Positions 31,779-40,601 of a stretch of DNA of 64,000 nt are shown one piece after another. The stretch lies in assembly GCF_019511645.1 (NCBI RefSeq), contig NZ_JAEUAX010000006.1, forward strand, positions 1-64,000. The letters run 5' to 3'. The first letter of the stretch is position 1; each line of letters starts with the position of its first letter. The notes below the pieces were generated by a model. That model was not told the DNA's origin and ran no database searches. It saw nothing but the letters and a program-made list of their open reading frames with translations. The position numbers and the translations under genes are program-made. Origin of the DNA: Microbacterium ureisolvens (GTDB lineage: Bacteria; Actinomycetota; Actinomycetes; Actinomycetales; Microbacteriaceae).

Positions 31779-32839
31779 TGCCCACCGGCTCCGACTCCCG
31801 CGCGGTCGCCGAGCGCGCCGCGCGGGAGTCGTACGGCCGCATCCTGGCCGTCGTCGCCGCCTCCACGCACGACGTCGCCCTCGCCGAGGATGCCCTCGCC
31901 GACGCGTTCGAACGGGCGCTGCGCAGCTGGCCGGAGGCCGGCATCCCCGCCAATCCCGAAGGGTGGCTGGTCATCGTGGCCCGTAACCGACTGCGAGACG
32001 CCCTCTCGTCGGCGGCCCTCCGGATGCGCGTGCCGCTCGACGCGGGGATCGCCGCGGTGCGCGCCGACGAGCGGGAGGTCGACGCACTCACGGCGCTGGA
32101 GCGTGCCGAGGCGATCCCCGACCGCCGGCTCGAGCTGCTCTTCGCGTGCGCGCACCCCGCGATCGACCCGGCCGTGCGCACGCCGCTCATGCTGCAGACG
32201 GTGCTGGGATTCGAGGCCGCTGACATCGCGCGGGCGTTCGGAATCGAGTCTTCGGCGATGGCCCAACGGCTGGTGCGCGCCAAGCGGCGGATCCGGGATG
32301 CCGGCATCCCGTTCCGCGTGCCCACTCGCGCCGACATGCCGACCCGGCTGCCGGCGGTGCTCGAGGCGATCTACGGCGCCTACGCCATCGGCTGGCTCGA
32401 CCAGGGCGACGAGCCGCGCGAGTCGCTCGCCGATGAGGCCCGGTGGCTCGCGGTGCTCACGGCGACGCTGCTCGACGACGAACCCGAGGCGTGGGGGCTG
32501 GCCGCGCTCCTCACGTACGCGCAGTCGCGGGCGCCGGCCCGCGCCGACCTGCCCTGGCCTCCCCTCGACGAGCAGGACCCGGCGGGGTGGGATCGCTCAC
32601 TCATCGCCGAGGGCGCGGCGCTGCTGCGCCGCGCGTCGGCACTCGGGTCGCCGCTCGGGCGCTTCCAGCTCGAGGCGGCGATCCAGGCGGTGCACTGCGA
32701 CCGAGCCCGCAGCGGCACCCTCGACGTGGAGACGCTCGTGAAGCTCTACCGCGGGCTCGTCGCGATCGCACCGACCGACGGAGCACGGCGGGCGCTCGCG
32801 GCGGCCGAAGCCCGCGCTCCGCAGGCATCGGACCTGTAA
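31778..32839 (+). CDS. ECF sigma factor, ECF42 (SigJ-like) group
   Basis: The 353-aa protein has sigma region 2 (about 15-85; DVALAEDALADAFERALRSWP ... GWLVIVARNRLRD), region 4 (about 115-175; MLQTVLGFEAADIARAF then AMAQRLVRAKRRI) and a long C-terminal helical extension (about 190-345) with LYRGLVAIAPTDGARRALA. This extension and the upstream DGPF gene define the ECF42 group, which lacks a classical anti-sigma factor. The ATG overlaps the DGPF stop by one base. Its target promoters were not identified. Confidence 0.88.
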   Translation: MPTGSDSRAVAERAARESYGRILAVVAASTHDVALAEDALADAFERALRSWPEAGIPANPEGWLVIVARNRLRDALSSAALRMRVPLDAGIAAVRADEREVDALTALERAEAIPDRRLELLFACAHPAIDPAVRTPLMLQTVLGFEAADIARAFGIESSAMAQRLVRAKRRIRDAGIPFRVPTRADMPTRLPAVLEAIYGAYAIGWLDQGDEPRESLADEARWLAVLTATLLDDEPEAWGLAALLTYAQSRAPARADLPWPPLDEQDPAGWDRSLIAEGAALLRRASALGSPLGRFQLEAAIQAVHCDRARSGTLDVETLVKLYRGLVAIAPTDGARRALAAAEARAPQASDL

Positions 32840-32941
32840 CAAACCGACCCGCACGGACCGCTGCACCGAAGGCGTCGCCAAGATGGAGGAAGCCGCGCGG
32901 CGACAGCACGCGCGCGCGGCCACCCGACACCTGGAGGCATC

Positions 32942-33796
32942 ATGTCGCGCCGCATCCGTCTCGTCCGCATCGCCGCCGCCGGCATCGCCGTCGCAGCCCT
33001 CGCCCTGACCGGCTGCGCGTCGGGCTCTGCTCCGGCCAGCAGCGAGTCGCCGGCCGCAGACGCCGGCTACGTCACACCCGGCAAGCTCACCATCGCCACC
33101 GGCGAGACGGCGTACGAGCCGTATGTGATCGACGACGACCCCGAGTCGGGCGAAGGTTTCGAGGCGGCGGTCGCTTACGCCGTCGCCGAGGAGCTGGGCT
33201 TCGCCGCCGAAGACGTCGAGTGGGTGCGGACGAGCTTCGAGTCGGCGATCGCTCCCGGACCGAAGAGCTTCGACTTCAACATCCAGCAGTACACGATCAC
33301 CGACGAGCGCAAGCAGGCGGTCGACTTCTCGTCGCCGTACTACGAGGCGAGCCAGTCGGTCGTCGCGCTGAAGGGCGGCGCGGCCGAGGGCGTCACCGAC
33401 ATCGCGGGGCTCAAGGGACTCGTTCTCGGCGCCATGTCGGGCTCGACGAGCGCGACGACGATCGAGGAAGCGATCGCCCCCACCACGGCACCCCAGCTGT
33501 ACAGCTCGAACGAGGACGCGGTGGCCGCGCTCAAGGCCGGCCAGATCGACGCCATCGTGCTCGACACCCCGACCGCGTACACCGCGGTGAACTTCTACAT
33601 CGACGACTCCTTCACGGTGGGCGAGCTGCCGGCAGCGGGTGTCCCCGATCAGTGGGGCCTGCTGCTGGCGAAGGACTCCCCGCTGACCGCAGACGTCACG
33701 GCGGCCGTCGACACCCTGCGCGAGAACGGCACGCTCGACGAGCTCGAGCAGGAGTGGCTCTCGGTGCTCAGCGAGGGCGTGCCGCAGCTGAAGTGA
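32942..33796 (+). CDS. Amino-acid ABC transporter substrate-binding lipoprotein
   Basis: The 284-aa product has a lipoprotein signal peptide (basic MSRRIRLVRI, hydrophobic core, lipobox LTGCA with Cys about 24) and a family-3 solute-binding fold (ATGETAYEPYVIDDD, FDFNIQQYTITDERKQAVDFSSPYYEA, the core of polar-amino-acid binders). It delivers the ligand to the permease and ATPase encoded next. CTGGAGG precedes the ATG. The ligand cannot be named. Confidence 0.88.
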   Translation: MSRRIRLVRIAAAGIAVAALALTGCASGSAPASSESPAADAGYVTPGKLTIATGETAYEPYVIDDDPESGEGFEAAVAYAVAEELGFAAEDVEWVRTSFESAIAPGPKSFDFNIQQYTITDERKQAVDFSSPYYEASQSVVALKGGAAEGVTDIAGLKGLVLGAMSGSTSATTIEEAIAPTTAPQLYSSNEDAVAALKAGQIDAIVLDTPTAYTAVNFYIDDSFTVGELPAAGVPDQWGLLLAKDSPLTADVTAAVDTLRENGTLDELEQEWLSVLSEGVPQLK

Positions 33797-33818
33797 TCGC
33801 GTCGGCTACGTTCGTTCG

Positions 33819-34664
33819 GTGACCCTGCACCAGCCCAGCGCGCTCGAGCTCGACCGTCGCGCCTACCGGCGCCGCCGCTCGCGGCAGTCGGTGCTCATCG
33901 CGATCGCCTCGTCCCTCGCGTTCGCGGTGATCGTCTGGGTGACGGTCATCAACACCGAGGGCTGGTCGAAGGTCCAGCAGTCGTTCTTCAACCTCGACGT
34001 CGCGATCCAGGCGCTGCCGAAGGTCTGGGACGGCTTCCTGATCAACCTGCAGGTCCTCGCATACTCGGTCGTGACCGTCGCGATCGTCGCTCTCGTGATC
34101 GCGGTGCTGCGGACGCTCCGAGGACCCGTCTTCTTCCCCGCGCGCGTGCTGGCCGCCGGCTACACCGATCTCTTCCGCGGCCTGCCCTTCATCATCGTGC
34201 TCTACCTCATCGGCTTCGGCCTGCCGACCATCACGAACACACGCATGCCGGTGGTGCTGCTCGGGGTCATCGCGGTGACGCTGACGTACTCCGCATACGT
34301 CGCCGAGGTGATCCGCGCGGGGATCGAGGCCGTCCATCCGTCGCAGCGCCTCGCCGCGCGGGCGCTCGGGCTCGGATACGTGCAGTCCCTGCGCCGCGTC
34401 GTACTGCCGCAGGCGCTGCGCAAGATCACACCGCCGCTCATGAACGACTTCATCTCGATGCAGAAGGACGTGGGACTCATCTCCATCCTGGGCGCGGTCG
34501 ACGCGATCGCCGCGGCGCGGTCGGTGGCGTCGCTCACGTACAACTTCACGCCCTACGTCGTCGCCGGGGTGCTCTTCATCCTGCTCGCGATCCCGACGAT
34601 CCGTCTGACGGACTGGTACACCGCGAGGCTGCGCGAGCGCGAGCAGGCGGGGGCGATCCTGTGA
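33819..34664 (+). CDS. Amino-acid ABC transporter permease
   Basis: The 281-aa membrane protein has about five transmembrane helices and the His/Glu/Gln-type permease signature: DLFRGLPFIIVLYLIGFGLP, YVAEVIRAGIEAVHPSQRLAARALG and LPQALRKITPPLMNDFI (EAA-loop region). It starts with GTG at 33819, 22 nt after the binding-protein stop, and its end overlaps the ATPase gene by four bases. Confidence 0.9.
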   Translation: MTLHQPSALELDRRAYRRRRSRQSVLIAIASSLAFAVIVWVTVINTEGWSKVQQSFFNLDVAIQALPKVWDGFLINLQVLAYSVVTVAIVALVIAVLRTLRGPVFFPARVLAAGYTDLFRGLPFIIVLYLIGFGLPTITNTRMPVVLLGVIAVTLTYSAYVAEVIRAGIEAVHPSQRLAARALGLGYVQSLRRVVLPQALRKITPPLMNDFISMQKDVGLISILGAVDAIAAARSVASLTYNFTPYVVAGVLFILLAIPTIRLTDWYTARLREREQAGAIL

Positions 34665-35395
34665 CCGCCCTGCTGCGAGCGACCGGCATCCACAAGTCGT
34701 TCGGCGATCGTGAGGTGCTGCGCGGCGTGGACGTCGATCTCGCCACCCACGAAGTCGTCGCACTCATCGGCGCCAGCGGCTCGGGCAAGTCGACGCTGCT
34801 GCGATGCCTCAACCTGCTGGAGCCGATCGACGACGGGCAGATCTTCCTCGACGACGAGGACATCTCCGATCCACGAGTCGACGCGAACCGCGTGCGCGCC
34901 CGCTTCGGCGCCGTGTTCCAGAGCTACAACCTCTTCCCCCACCTGTCGGTGCTCGACAACGTCACCCTCGCCTCCCGGGTCGTGCACCGCAAGCCGCGAC
35001 GTGAGGCCGAGGCCCGCGCGCTCGACCTGCTGAGCCGTATCGGACTCGCCGATCTCGCCCGCGAGCACCCCGACCGCCTCTCGGGGGGCCAGCAGCAGCG
35101 CGCCGCGATCGTCCGGGCCATCGCGACCGACCCCGAGGTGCTGTTCCTCGACGAGATCACCTCGGCGCTCGACCCCGAGCTCGTCGGCGAGGTGCTCGAG
35201 CTCGTGCGGCAGCTCGCCGCCGACGGCGCGACCATCCTGATGGCGACCCACGAGATGGCGTTCGCGAGGGACGTCGCCCACCGCGTGGTCTTCCTGGACG
35301 CCGGCACGATCGTGGAGCAGGGGCCGCCTGCCGAGGTGCTCGCGGCGCCGCGTGAGCCTCGAACCCGGGCGTTCCTCGCCCGCTTCACGGCGTGA
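34661..35395 (+). CDS. Amino-acid ABC transporter ATP-binding protein
   Basis: The 244-aa ATPase has Walker A GASGSGKST (about 38-46), Q-loop in FGAVFQSYNLFPH, signature LSGGQQQRAAI, Walker B VLFLDEITSALD and switch His in MATHEMAFAR. It belongs to the GlnQ-like polar-amino-acid group and energises the transporter encoded by the two preceding genes. The GTG start overlaps the permease stop (GTGA). Confidence 0.93.
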   Translation: MTALLRATGIHKSFGDREVLRGVDVDLATHEVVALIGASGSGKSTLLRCLNLLEPIDDGQIFLDDEDISDPRVDANRVRARFGAVFQSYNLFPHLSVLDNVTLASRVVHRKPRREAEARALDLLSRIGLADLAREHPDRLSGGQQQRAAIVRAIATDPEVLFLDEITSALDPELVGEVLELVRQLAADGATILMATHEMAFARDVAHRVVFLDAGTIVEQGPPAEVLAAPREPRTRAFLARFTA

Positions 35396-35406
35396 ACCGA
35401 CCGCAT

Positions 35407-35447
35407 GAGTCAACTTGTTGACTCACTGCGAGTCAACTGGTTTACTC
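35407..35447. promoter_or_regulatory. Twin MarR-type palindromic operators
   Basis: GAGTCAAC-TT-GTTGACTC (35407-35424) is an 18-bp palindrome with perfect arms; GAGTCAAC-TG-GTTTACTC (35430-35447) is a copy with one changed base in the right arm. Centres are 23 bp apart. The second ends 6 nt before the regulator's GTG, and TTTACT within it could be the -10 box, so repressor binding would block transcription of the MarR/reductase pair. Confidence 0.7.
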
Positions 35448-35453
35448 ATTGAT

Positions 35454-35915
35454 GTGTCCGACCGCCTGAGCTTCACCCTCCACGAACTCGTCGCCGAACT
35501 CGATGCGTTCGCCGACGCCGCGCTGCAGGCGGGGTACGGCGTGACGTTCAACCACTTCCAGTTCCTGGCCGTGCTCGACGAGCACGAGCCGGTCGACATG
35601 ACGACGCTCGCCCGCTGCCTCGGCGTCACGAAGGCGGCCGTGAGCAAGCGGGTGCCGGCGCTCGTCGAGGAGGGATGGATCACCGCGGCGTCGCGGCCCG
35701 GCGCGGGCCGCAGCGTCCTGCTCGCGCTCACACCCAAAGGCACGGCGCTCGTGCGCGATGCGGGGGAAGTCCTCGAGCGCGACTTCGCCGCGATGCTCAC
35801 GCACCCCTGCCTCGCGGCCGATCCCATCGACGCCCCGCGCCTGAACGCCCAGCTCGTCGCCCTCACCGCCTTCATCCAGCAGCACCCGACCGCCCCGCAG
35901 GAGGCCCTCGCATGA
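35454..35915 (+). CDS. MarR-family regulator
   Basis: The 153-aa protein starts with GTG at 35454 (VSDRLSFTLHELVAEL) and has a MarR winged helix (about 45-115; MTTLARCLGVTKAAVSKRVPALVEEGWI, then a RPGAGRSVLLALTPKG wing). No Shine-Dalgarno site is present, consistent with a leaderless message. It is preceded by two 18-bp palindromes and overlaps the reductase gene by four bases, so it most likely represses its own operon. The inducer may be a quinone or electrophile (inference). Confidence 0.83.
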   Translation: MSDRLSFTLHELVAELDAFADAALQAGYGVTFNHFQFLAVLDEHEPVDMTTLARCLGVTKAAVSKRVPALVEEGWITAASRPGAGRSVLLALTPKGTALVRDAGEVLERDFAAMLTHPCLAADPIDAPRLNAQLVALTAFIQQHPTAPQEALA

Positions 35916-36559
35916 ACGCTCCGCGCATCCTCGTGATCGTCGGCACGCCCTTCGCCGGCAGCCTCAACCACGCGCTCGCCCAGTCGTACGCCGATGCCGC
36001 GCGCGCCGGCGGCGCCGAGGTGCGGGTCATCGACCTCGCTACCGACGCCGTGCCGCAGCATCCATCCATCCGCGATGAGGTGCGCCTCCCGCGCACCGAT
36101 GCCGATGTGCAGCTCACTCCCGAGGTCGCCGCATACGTCGCCGACGTCGACTGGGCCGACCACCTCGTGTTCTTCTTCCCGCAGTGGTGGGGGTCGCTCC
36201 CGGGCGCGCTCAAGACCTGGATCGACCGCGTGTTCGTGCGCGGCTTCGCCTACCGCTACCGGCCCACCGGGCGCCTGTGGGACAAGCTGCTCACCGGACG
36301 CAGCGCCCGCATCGTGATGACGATGGACTCCCCCGCCTTCTGGAACGCGTGGGTGTATCGCAACGCGCCGATCCGTTCACTGCGCAACGCGACGCTCGAG
36401 TACTGCGGAATCACGGTGCGCGGGGTCACCCGCCTCGCGGAGGTGCGGCACAGCTCCGAGGCCGACCGCGAGCGCTGGATCCGCGGCATGGCGTCGTTTG
36501 GGGCGACGGATGCCGAGTCCGTCGCCCCGCGCGCACGCGACGAGCTCGTCGCCGCCTGA
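35912..36559 (+). CDS. NAD(P)H-dependent flavin oxidoreductase (quinone reductase type)
   Basis: The 215-aa flavodoxin-like protein has the FMN-binding start RILVIVGTPFAGSLNHALA, the phosphate/ring loop FFFPQWWGSLPGALKTWIDRVF and YRNAPIRSLRNATLEYCG, matching the MdaB/KefF/YwrO-type quinone reductases. It reduces quinones by two electrons, a protective reaction useful beside aromatic catabolism. The gene overlaps the MarR stop (ATGA) and converges with folD. Confidence 0.85.
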   Translation: MNAPRILVIVGTPFAGSLNHALAQSYADAARAGGAEVRVIDLATDAVPQHPSIRDEVRLPRTDADVQLTPEVAAYVADVDWADHLVFFFPQWWGSLPGALKTWIDRVFVRGFAYRYRPTGRLWDKLLTGRSARIVMTMDSPAFWNAWVYRNAPIRSLRNATLEYCGITVRGVTRLAEVRHSSEADRERWIRGMASFGATDAESVAPRARDELVAA

Positions 36560-36561
36560 CG

Positions 36562-37443
36562 TCAGGCGAGCGAGCGCTCGGCGGCCTCGACCACGTTCGT
36601 CATGAGCAGGGCCACCGTCATCGGGCCGACGCCGCCGGGGTTCGGCGACAGATAGCCGGCGACCTCGGCGACGTCGGGAGCGACGTCTCCGTAGACCCGC
36701 GACTTGCCCGACTCGGGATCGTCCTCGCGGGTCACGCCGACGTCGAGCACCGCGGCGCCCGGCTTGACGTCCTCCGCGCGCACGATGTGCTTGACGCCCG
36801 CGGCCGCGACGATGACGTCGGCCTGGCGCAGGTGGTGCGACAGGTCCTCCGTGCCGGTGTGGGTCAGCGTCACGGTCGCGTTGATCTCACGGCGGGTCAG
36901 CAGCAGGCCGATCGAGCGGCCGATCGTCACGCCGCGACCGACGACGACCACGTCCTTGCCCTTGAGGTCGTAGTCGTTGCGCAGCAGCAGCTCGATGACC
37001 CCGCGCGGCGTGCAGGGCAGCGGCGTGGTGATCGGCGAGTTGACGTTGAGCACGAGGCGGCCGAGGTTCGTCGGATGCAGCCCGTCGGCGTCCTTCGCGG
37101 GGTCGATGCGCTCGAGGATCGCGTCGGTGTCGAGGTGCTTCGGCAGCGGCAGCTGCACGATGTAGCCGTGGCACCCCGGATCGGCGTTGAGCTCGTCGAT
37201 CAGCGCCTCGACCTCGGCCTGCGTGGCGTCGGCCGGCAGCTCCTTCTGGATCGAGTTCATGCCGATCGCCTCGGACTCGCGGTGCTTCATCCCGACGTAC
37301 AGCTGCGACGCCGGGTCGGCGCCGACGAGCACCGTGGCGATGCCGGGCGTGACGCCCTTCTCCTTGAGCGCGGCCACGCGCTCGCGCAGCTCGTCCTTGA
37401 TCGCGGCGGCCGCGGCCTTGCCGTCAAGCTTCTGTGCGGTCAT
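36562..37443 (-). CDS. folD: Methylene-THF dehydrogenase / methenyl-THF cyclohydrolase
   Basis: The 293-aa bifunctional enzyme interconverts 5,10-methylene-THF and 10-formyl-THF. Seen are [14 protein letters not shown] with the catalytic Lys/Tyr region, [25 protein letters not shown] and the NADP loop [17 protein letters not shown]. It lies 67 nt after glyA and probably shares its transcript. The ATG at 37443 is chosen because the family motif starts there ([19 protein letters not shown]). Confidence 0.94.
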   Translation of the reverse strand: MTAQKLDGKAAAAAIKDELRERVAALKEKGVTPGIATVLVGADPASQLYVGMKHRESEAIGMNSIQKELPADATQAEVEALIDELNADPGCHGYIVQLPLPKHLDTDAILERIDPAKDADGLHPTNLGRLVLNVNSPITTPLPCTPRGVIELLLRNDYDLKGKDVVVVGRGVTIGRSIGLLLTRREINATVTLTHTGTEDLSHHLRQADVIVAAAGVKHIVRAEDVKPGAAVLDVGVTREDDPESGKSRVYGDVAPDVAEVAGYLSPNPGGVGPMTVALLMTNVVEAAERSLA

Positions 37444-37510
37444 CCTTGGTCTCCTCGTGTTTCGCGCGCTCTCGGCCCGGATGCCCACCGGCCCTCGGCG
37501 GCTTTCCCAC

Positions 37511-38785
37511 TCAGTGGCGGAAGTCGGGGTACAGCGGGAACTTGGCGGTCAGTGCCGCGACGCGCAGACGCAGCTCCTCGACGTCGGCCCCGGGCTGCAG
37601 CGCGAGCGCGATGACGTCGGCGACCTCGGTGAACTCGGCGTCGCCGAAGCCGCGGGTCGCGAGCGCCGGCGTGCCGATGCGCAGGCCGGACGTGACCATC
37701 GGCGGGCGCGGGTCGTTGGGCACCGCATTCCGGTTCACCGTGATGTGGATCTCGTGCAGCAGGTCCTCGGCCTGCTTGCCGTCGATCTCGGCGTGGCGCA
37801 GGTCGACGAGCACGAGGTGCACGTCGGTGCCACCCGAGCGGACCGCGATGCCGGCGTCCTTCACATCCTGCTGCGACAGGCGCTCCGCGATGATGTGGGC
37901 GCCGCGCAGAACGCGCTCCTGGCGCTCCTTGAACTCGGGGGTCGCCGCAAGCTTGAACGCGGTCGCCTTCGCCGCGATGACGTGCATGAGCGGGCCGCCC
38001 TGCTGGCCCGGGAAGACCGCGGTGTTGATCTTCTTCGCGATCTCGGCGTCATTGGTGAGGATGAAGCCCGAGCGCGGGCCGCCGATCGTCTTGTGCACGG
38101 TCGACGACACGACGTGCGCGTGCGGCACCGGGTTGGGGTGCAGGCCCGCGGCGACGAGGCCGGCGAAGTGCGCCATGTCGACCCAGAGGGTCGCGCCGAC
38201 CTCGTCGGCGATCGCCCGGAACGCGGCGAAGTCGAGCTGGCGCGGGTAGGCCGACCAGCCCGCGATGATGACCTTGGGCTGGTGCTCGAGCGCGAGGCGG
38301 CGCACCTCGTCCATGTCGATCGTCGACGTCTCGGGGTCGACGCCGTAGGCGACGATGTTGTAGAGCCGGCCTGAGAAGTTGATCTTCATGCCGTGCGTGA
38401 GGTGACCGCCCTGGTCGAGCGAGAGGCCGAGCAGCGTGTCGCCGGGGCGCGCGATGGCGTGCAGCACGGCGGCGTTCGCGGTGGCGCCCGAGTGCGGCTG
38501 GACATTGGCGAACTCGGCGCCGAACAGCGCCTTGGCGCGGTGGATCGCGAGCTCCTCGGCGACGTCGACCTCCTCGCAGCCGCCGTAGTACCGGCGGCCC
38601 GGGTAGCCCTCGGCGTACTTGTTGGTGAGCACCGAGCCCTGCGACTGCAGCACCGAGACGGGAACGAAGTTCTCGGAGGCGATCATCTCGAGGTAACCGC
38701 GCTGGCGGTCGAGCTCGCGGTCGAGCACCTGGGCGATCTCGGGATCGACCTCGGCGAGCGGGGCGTTGAAGAACTGATCGGTCAT
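37511..38785 (-). CDS. glyA: Serine hydroxymethyltransferase
   Basis: The 424-aa PLP enzyme converts serine plus THF to glycine plus methylene-THF. Visible are [55 protein letters not shown] and the PLP lysine in [14 protein letters not shown] (about residue 230). GGAG precedes the ATG. A ZTP riboswitch lies in the leader, tying expression to the purine/folate state. Confidence 0.96.
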   Translation of the reverse strand: MTDQFFNAPLAEVDPEIAQVLDRELDRQRGYLEMIASENFVPVSVLQSQGSVLTNKYAEGYPGRRYYGGCEEVDVAEELAIHRAKALFGAEFANVQPHSGATANAAVLHAIARPGDTLLGLSLDQGGHLTHGMKINFSGRLYNIVAYGVDPETSTIDMDEVRRLALEHQPKVIIAGWSAYPRQLDFAAFRAIADEVGATLWVDMAHFAGLVAAGLHPNPVPHAHVVSSTVHKTIGGPRSGFILTNDAEIAKKINTAVFPGQQGGPLMHVIAAKATAFKLAATPEFKERQERVLRGAHIIAERLSQQDVKDAGIAVRSGGTDVHLVLVDLRHAEIDGKQAEDLLHEIHITVNRNAVPNDPRPPMVTSGLRIGTPALATRGFGDAEFTEVADVIALALQPGADVEELRLRVAALTAKFPLYPDFRH

Positions 38786-38827
38786 GCGATCTCCAGACTC
38801 ACGGCTTTCGGATAGGGGTGTTCCACA

Positions 38828-38903
38828 TCGGCCCAGGCGTGCGGTCGAATGCCGTAGTCGGTCGCTCCCCGGTGGTGGCCCACCTCAACGCCAGTCGCGA
38901 CAG
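38828..38903 (-). ncRNA. ZTP riboswitch (pfl motif) in the glyA leader
   Basis: Reading the minus strand, the leader contains GCGACUGGCG (38890-38899 region), GUGGGCCACCACCGGGGAGCG (through about 38861) and, after a variable loop, GCACGCCUGGGCCG (to about 38828). These are the conserved segments of the ZTP-binding pfl RNA in correct order and spacing. ZTP/ZMP accumulate when 10-formyl-THF is short, and glyA is a common target. About 40 nt with the GGAG ribosome site follow; no strong terminator is evident, so control may be translational. Confidence 0.88.
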
Positions 38904-38907
38904 ACCG

Positions 38908-38913
38908 AGCATA
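38908..38913 (-). promoter_or_regulatory. -10 box of the glyA promoter
   Basis: TATGCT on the minus strand lies just upstream of the riboswitch, putting the RNA start about 7 nt further, near 38901, directly at the aptamer's 5' side. The -35 region is not clear. Confidence 0.5.
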
Positions 38914-38948
38914 ACGGAACACGAACCGCTAGGCTGAGTCCGATCCCT

Positions 38949-38966
38949 TTTGTTAGGACTCTTTAC
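38949..38966. promoter_or_regulatory. Putative ROK-repressor box before the hexosaminidase gene
   Basis: TTTGTTAGGACTCTTTAC abuts the ATG at 38967. It agrees at 14 of 18 positions with TTTGTTAGTACAGCTTAC at 52196-52213, which abuts the start of the ROK repressor gene. A repressor bound here would cover the start of transcription and translation. Confidence 0.55.
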
Positions 38967-40574
38967 ATGAATCGTCGACGAGGACGGGCTGTCGCGGCAG
39001 CCGTCCTCGCCGCTGCACTGCTGGCCGGCTGCGCACCGGTCGCACAGAATGGAGACACCGTGTCGCTTCCCGCCGTCGTCCCCGCCCCCGTCTCGATCGA
39101 GGCCGGCTCCGGCGCGCCCTTCCGGCTCTCGTCCGACACGGTGGTCAACGGTGACACGGATGCCGCCACCGCCCTCTCTGCGATCGTCGAGGCCCGCACG
39201 GGGCTGACTCTCGCGACCGGCGAGGGCCGGGACATCGAGCTGCGGGTCGACGCGGGTGCGGGCGCAGCCGAGTCGTACCGCATCGCCGCGGACGAGGCAT
39301 CCGTCGTCGTCACCGGGGCCGACGCGGCCGGACTCTTCTACGGCGTGCAGACGCTGGGCCAGCTCATCGCGCGAGACGGCTACGGGTGGACGATCCCTGC
39401 CGTGACGATCGAGGACGCCCCCCGCTTCGCGTACCGCGGCGTCATGCTCGACGTCGCCCGCCACTTCCACCCGGTCGAGACCGTCATCGGCTACATCGAC
39501 CGCGCGGCGTCGCTCAAGTTCAACGCGCTGCATCTGCACCTCACCGACGACCAGGGCTGGCGGATTCAGCTCCACTCGCGTCCCGAGCTCACCGAGAAGG
39601 CCTCGGGCACCTCGGTCGGCGGCGGTCCGGGAGGCTTCTACACGAAGGCCGACTACCGCGCGATCGTCCAGTACGCGGCGTCGCGTCACATGATCGTCGT
39701 CCCCGAGATCGACATGCCGGGCCACACGCACGCGGTCGGCCTCGCGTACCCCGAGCTCGCCGAGGACCCGAGCATCAGCGACCACATGCGCGAGATCATC
39801 CGCGACTACGGCGGCGAGGAGCCGCGCGTCGGTGCGCCCTACGACGGCATGGCCGTCGGGTTCTCGTCGCTGAAGATCCACGACGAGGCGACGTACGATT
39901 TCGTGGCCGACGTGTTCGGCGAGCTCGCCGCGATGACGCCGGGGCCCTACCTGCACTTCGGCGGCGACGAGTCGCTCTCGACGTCCGACGAGGACTTCGC
40001 CGTCTTCGTGGCACGGGCGAGCGGCATCATCGCCGACCTCGGCAAGACGCCGGTGGCGTGGCACGAGGCCGGCGCCGCGGCCGGCATCGCCGACACCACG
40101 ATCGGCCAGTACTGGGGGTTCCTCACCCCGCAGGAAGGCGCCGCAGAGAAGGCGACCGCGTTCGTCGACAACGGCGCGCGGCTGATCCTCTCCCCCGCCG
40201 ACGCGATCTACCTCGACATGAAGTATCCGGACGGCCCCGAGCTCGGCCTCACCTGGGCCAACGGGCCGACGAGCGTCCAGCGCGCGTACTCGTGGGAGCC
40301 GTCGCTCGTGGTCCCCGGCATCGACGACTCCGGCATCCTGGGCGTCGAGGCGCCGCTGTGGACCGAGACGATCCGCACCGCGGCCGACATCGACACCATG
40401 GCCTTCCCGCGTGCGGCCGCGGCCGCCGAGGCCGGCTGGTCGCCCGCGACCGGCGCGAGCGCCCTGCGCACGTGGGCGTCGTTCCGCGAGCGCGTCGGCG
40501 CACTCGGCCCGCTGTGGAAGAGCATGGGCATCGGCTTCCACCCGTCCGACGAGATCCCGTGGGCCACCGAGTGA
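38967..40574 (+). CDS. Secreted beta-N-acetylhexosaminidase lipoprotein (GH20)
   Basis: The 535-aa product has a lipoprotein signal (MNRRRGRAVAAAVL, lipobox LLAGCA), a GH20b-type domain (about 40-155) and a GH20 (beta/alpha)8 barrel (about 165-490; FAYRGVMLDVARHFHPVETV, LHLHLTDDQGWRIQ). The catalytic Asp-Glu pair is in HFGGDES (about 334-335). It releases N-acetylglucosamine from chito-oligosaccharides at the outer face of the membrane. It is followed by nagA and preceded by a box shared with the ROK gene. Confidence 0.92.
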   Translation: MNRRRGRAVAAAVLAAALLAGCAPVAQNGDTVSLPAVVPAPVSIEAGSGAPFRLSSDTVVNGDTDAATALSAIVEARTGLTLATGEGRDIELRVDAGAGAAESYRIAADEASVVVTGADAAGLFYGVQTLGQLIARDGYGWTIPAVTIEDAPRFAYRGVMLDVARHFHPVETVIGYIDRAASLKFNALHLHLTDDQGWRIQLHSRPELTEKASGTSVGGGPGGFYTKADYRAIVQYAASRHMIVVPEIDMPGHTHAVGLAYPELAEDPSISDHMREIIRDYGGEEPRVGAPYDGMAVGFSSLKIHDEATYDFVADVFGELAAMTPGPYLHFGGDESLSTSDEDFAVFVARASGIIADLGKTPVAWHEAGAAAGIADTTIGQYWGFLTPQEGAAEKATAFVDNGARLILSPADAIYLDMKYPDGPELGLTWANGPTSVQRAYSWEPSLVVPGIDDSGILGVEAPLWTETIRTAADIDTMAFPRAAAAAEAGWSPATGASALRTWASFRERVGALGPLWKSMGIGFHPSDEIPWATE

Positions 40575-40601
40575 CCTGCGCCGAGTGATCCGGAGCACCG
40601 C

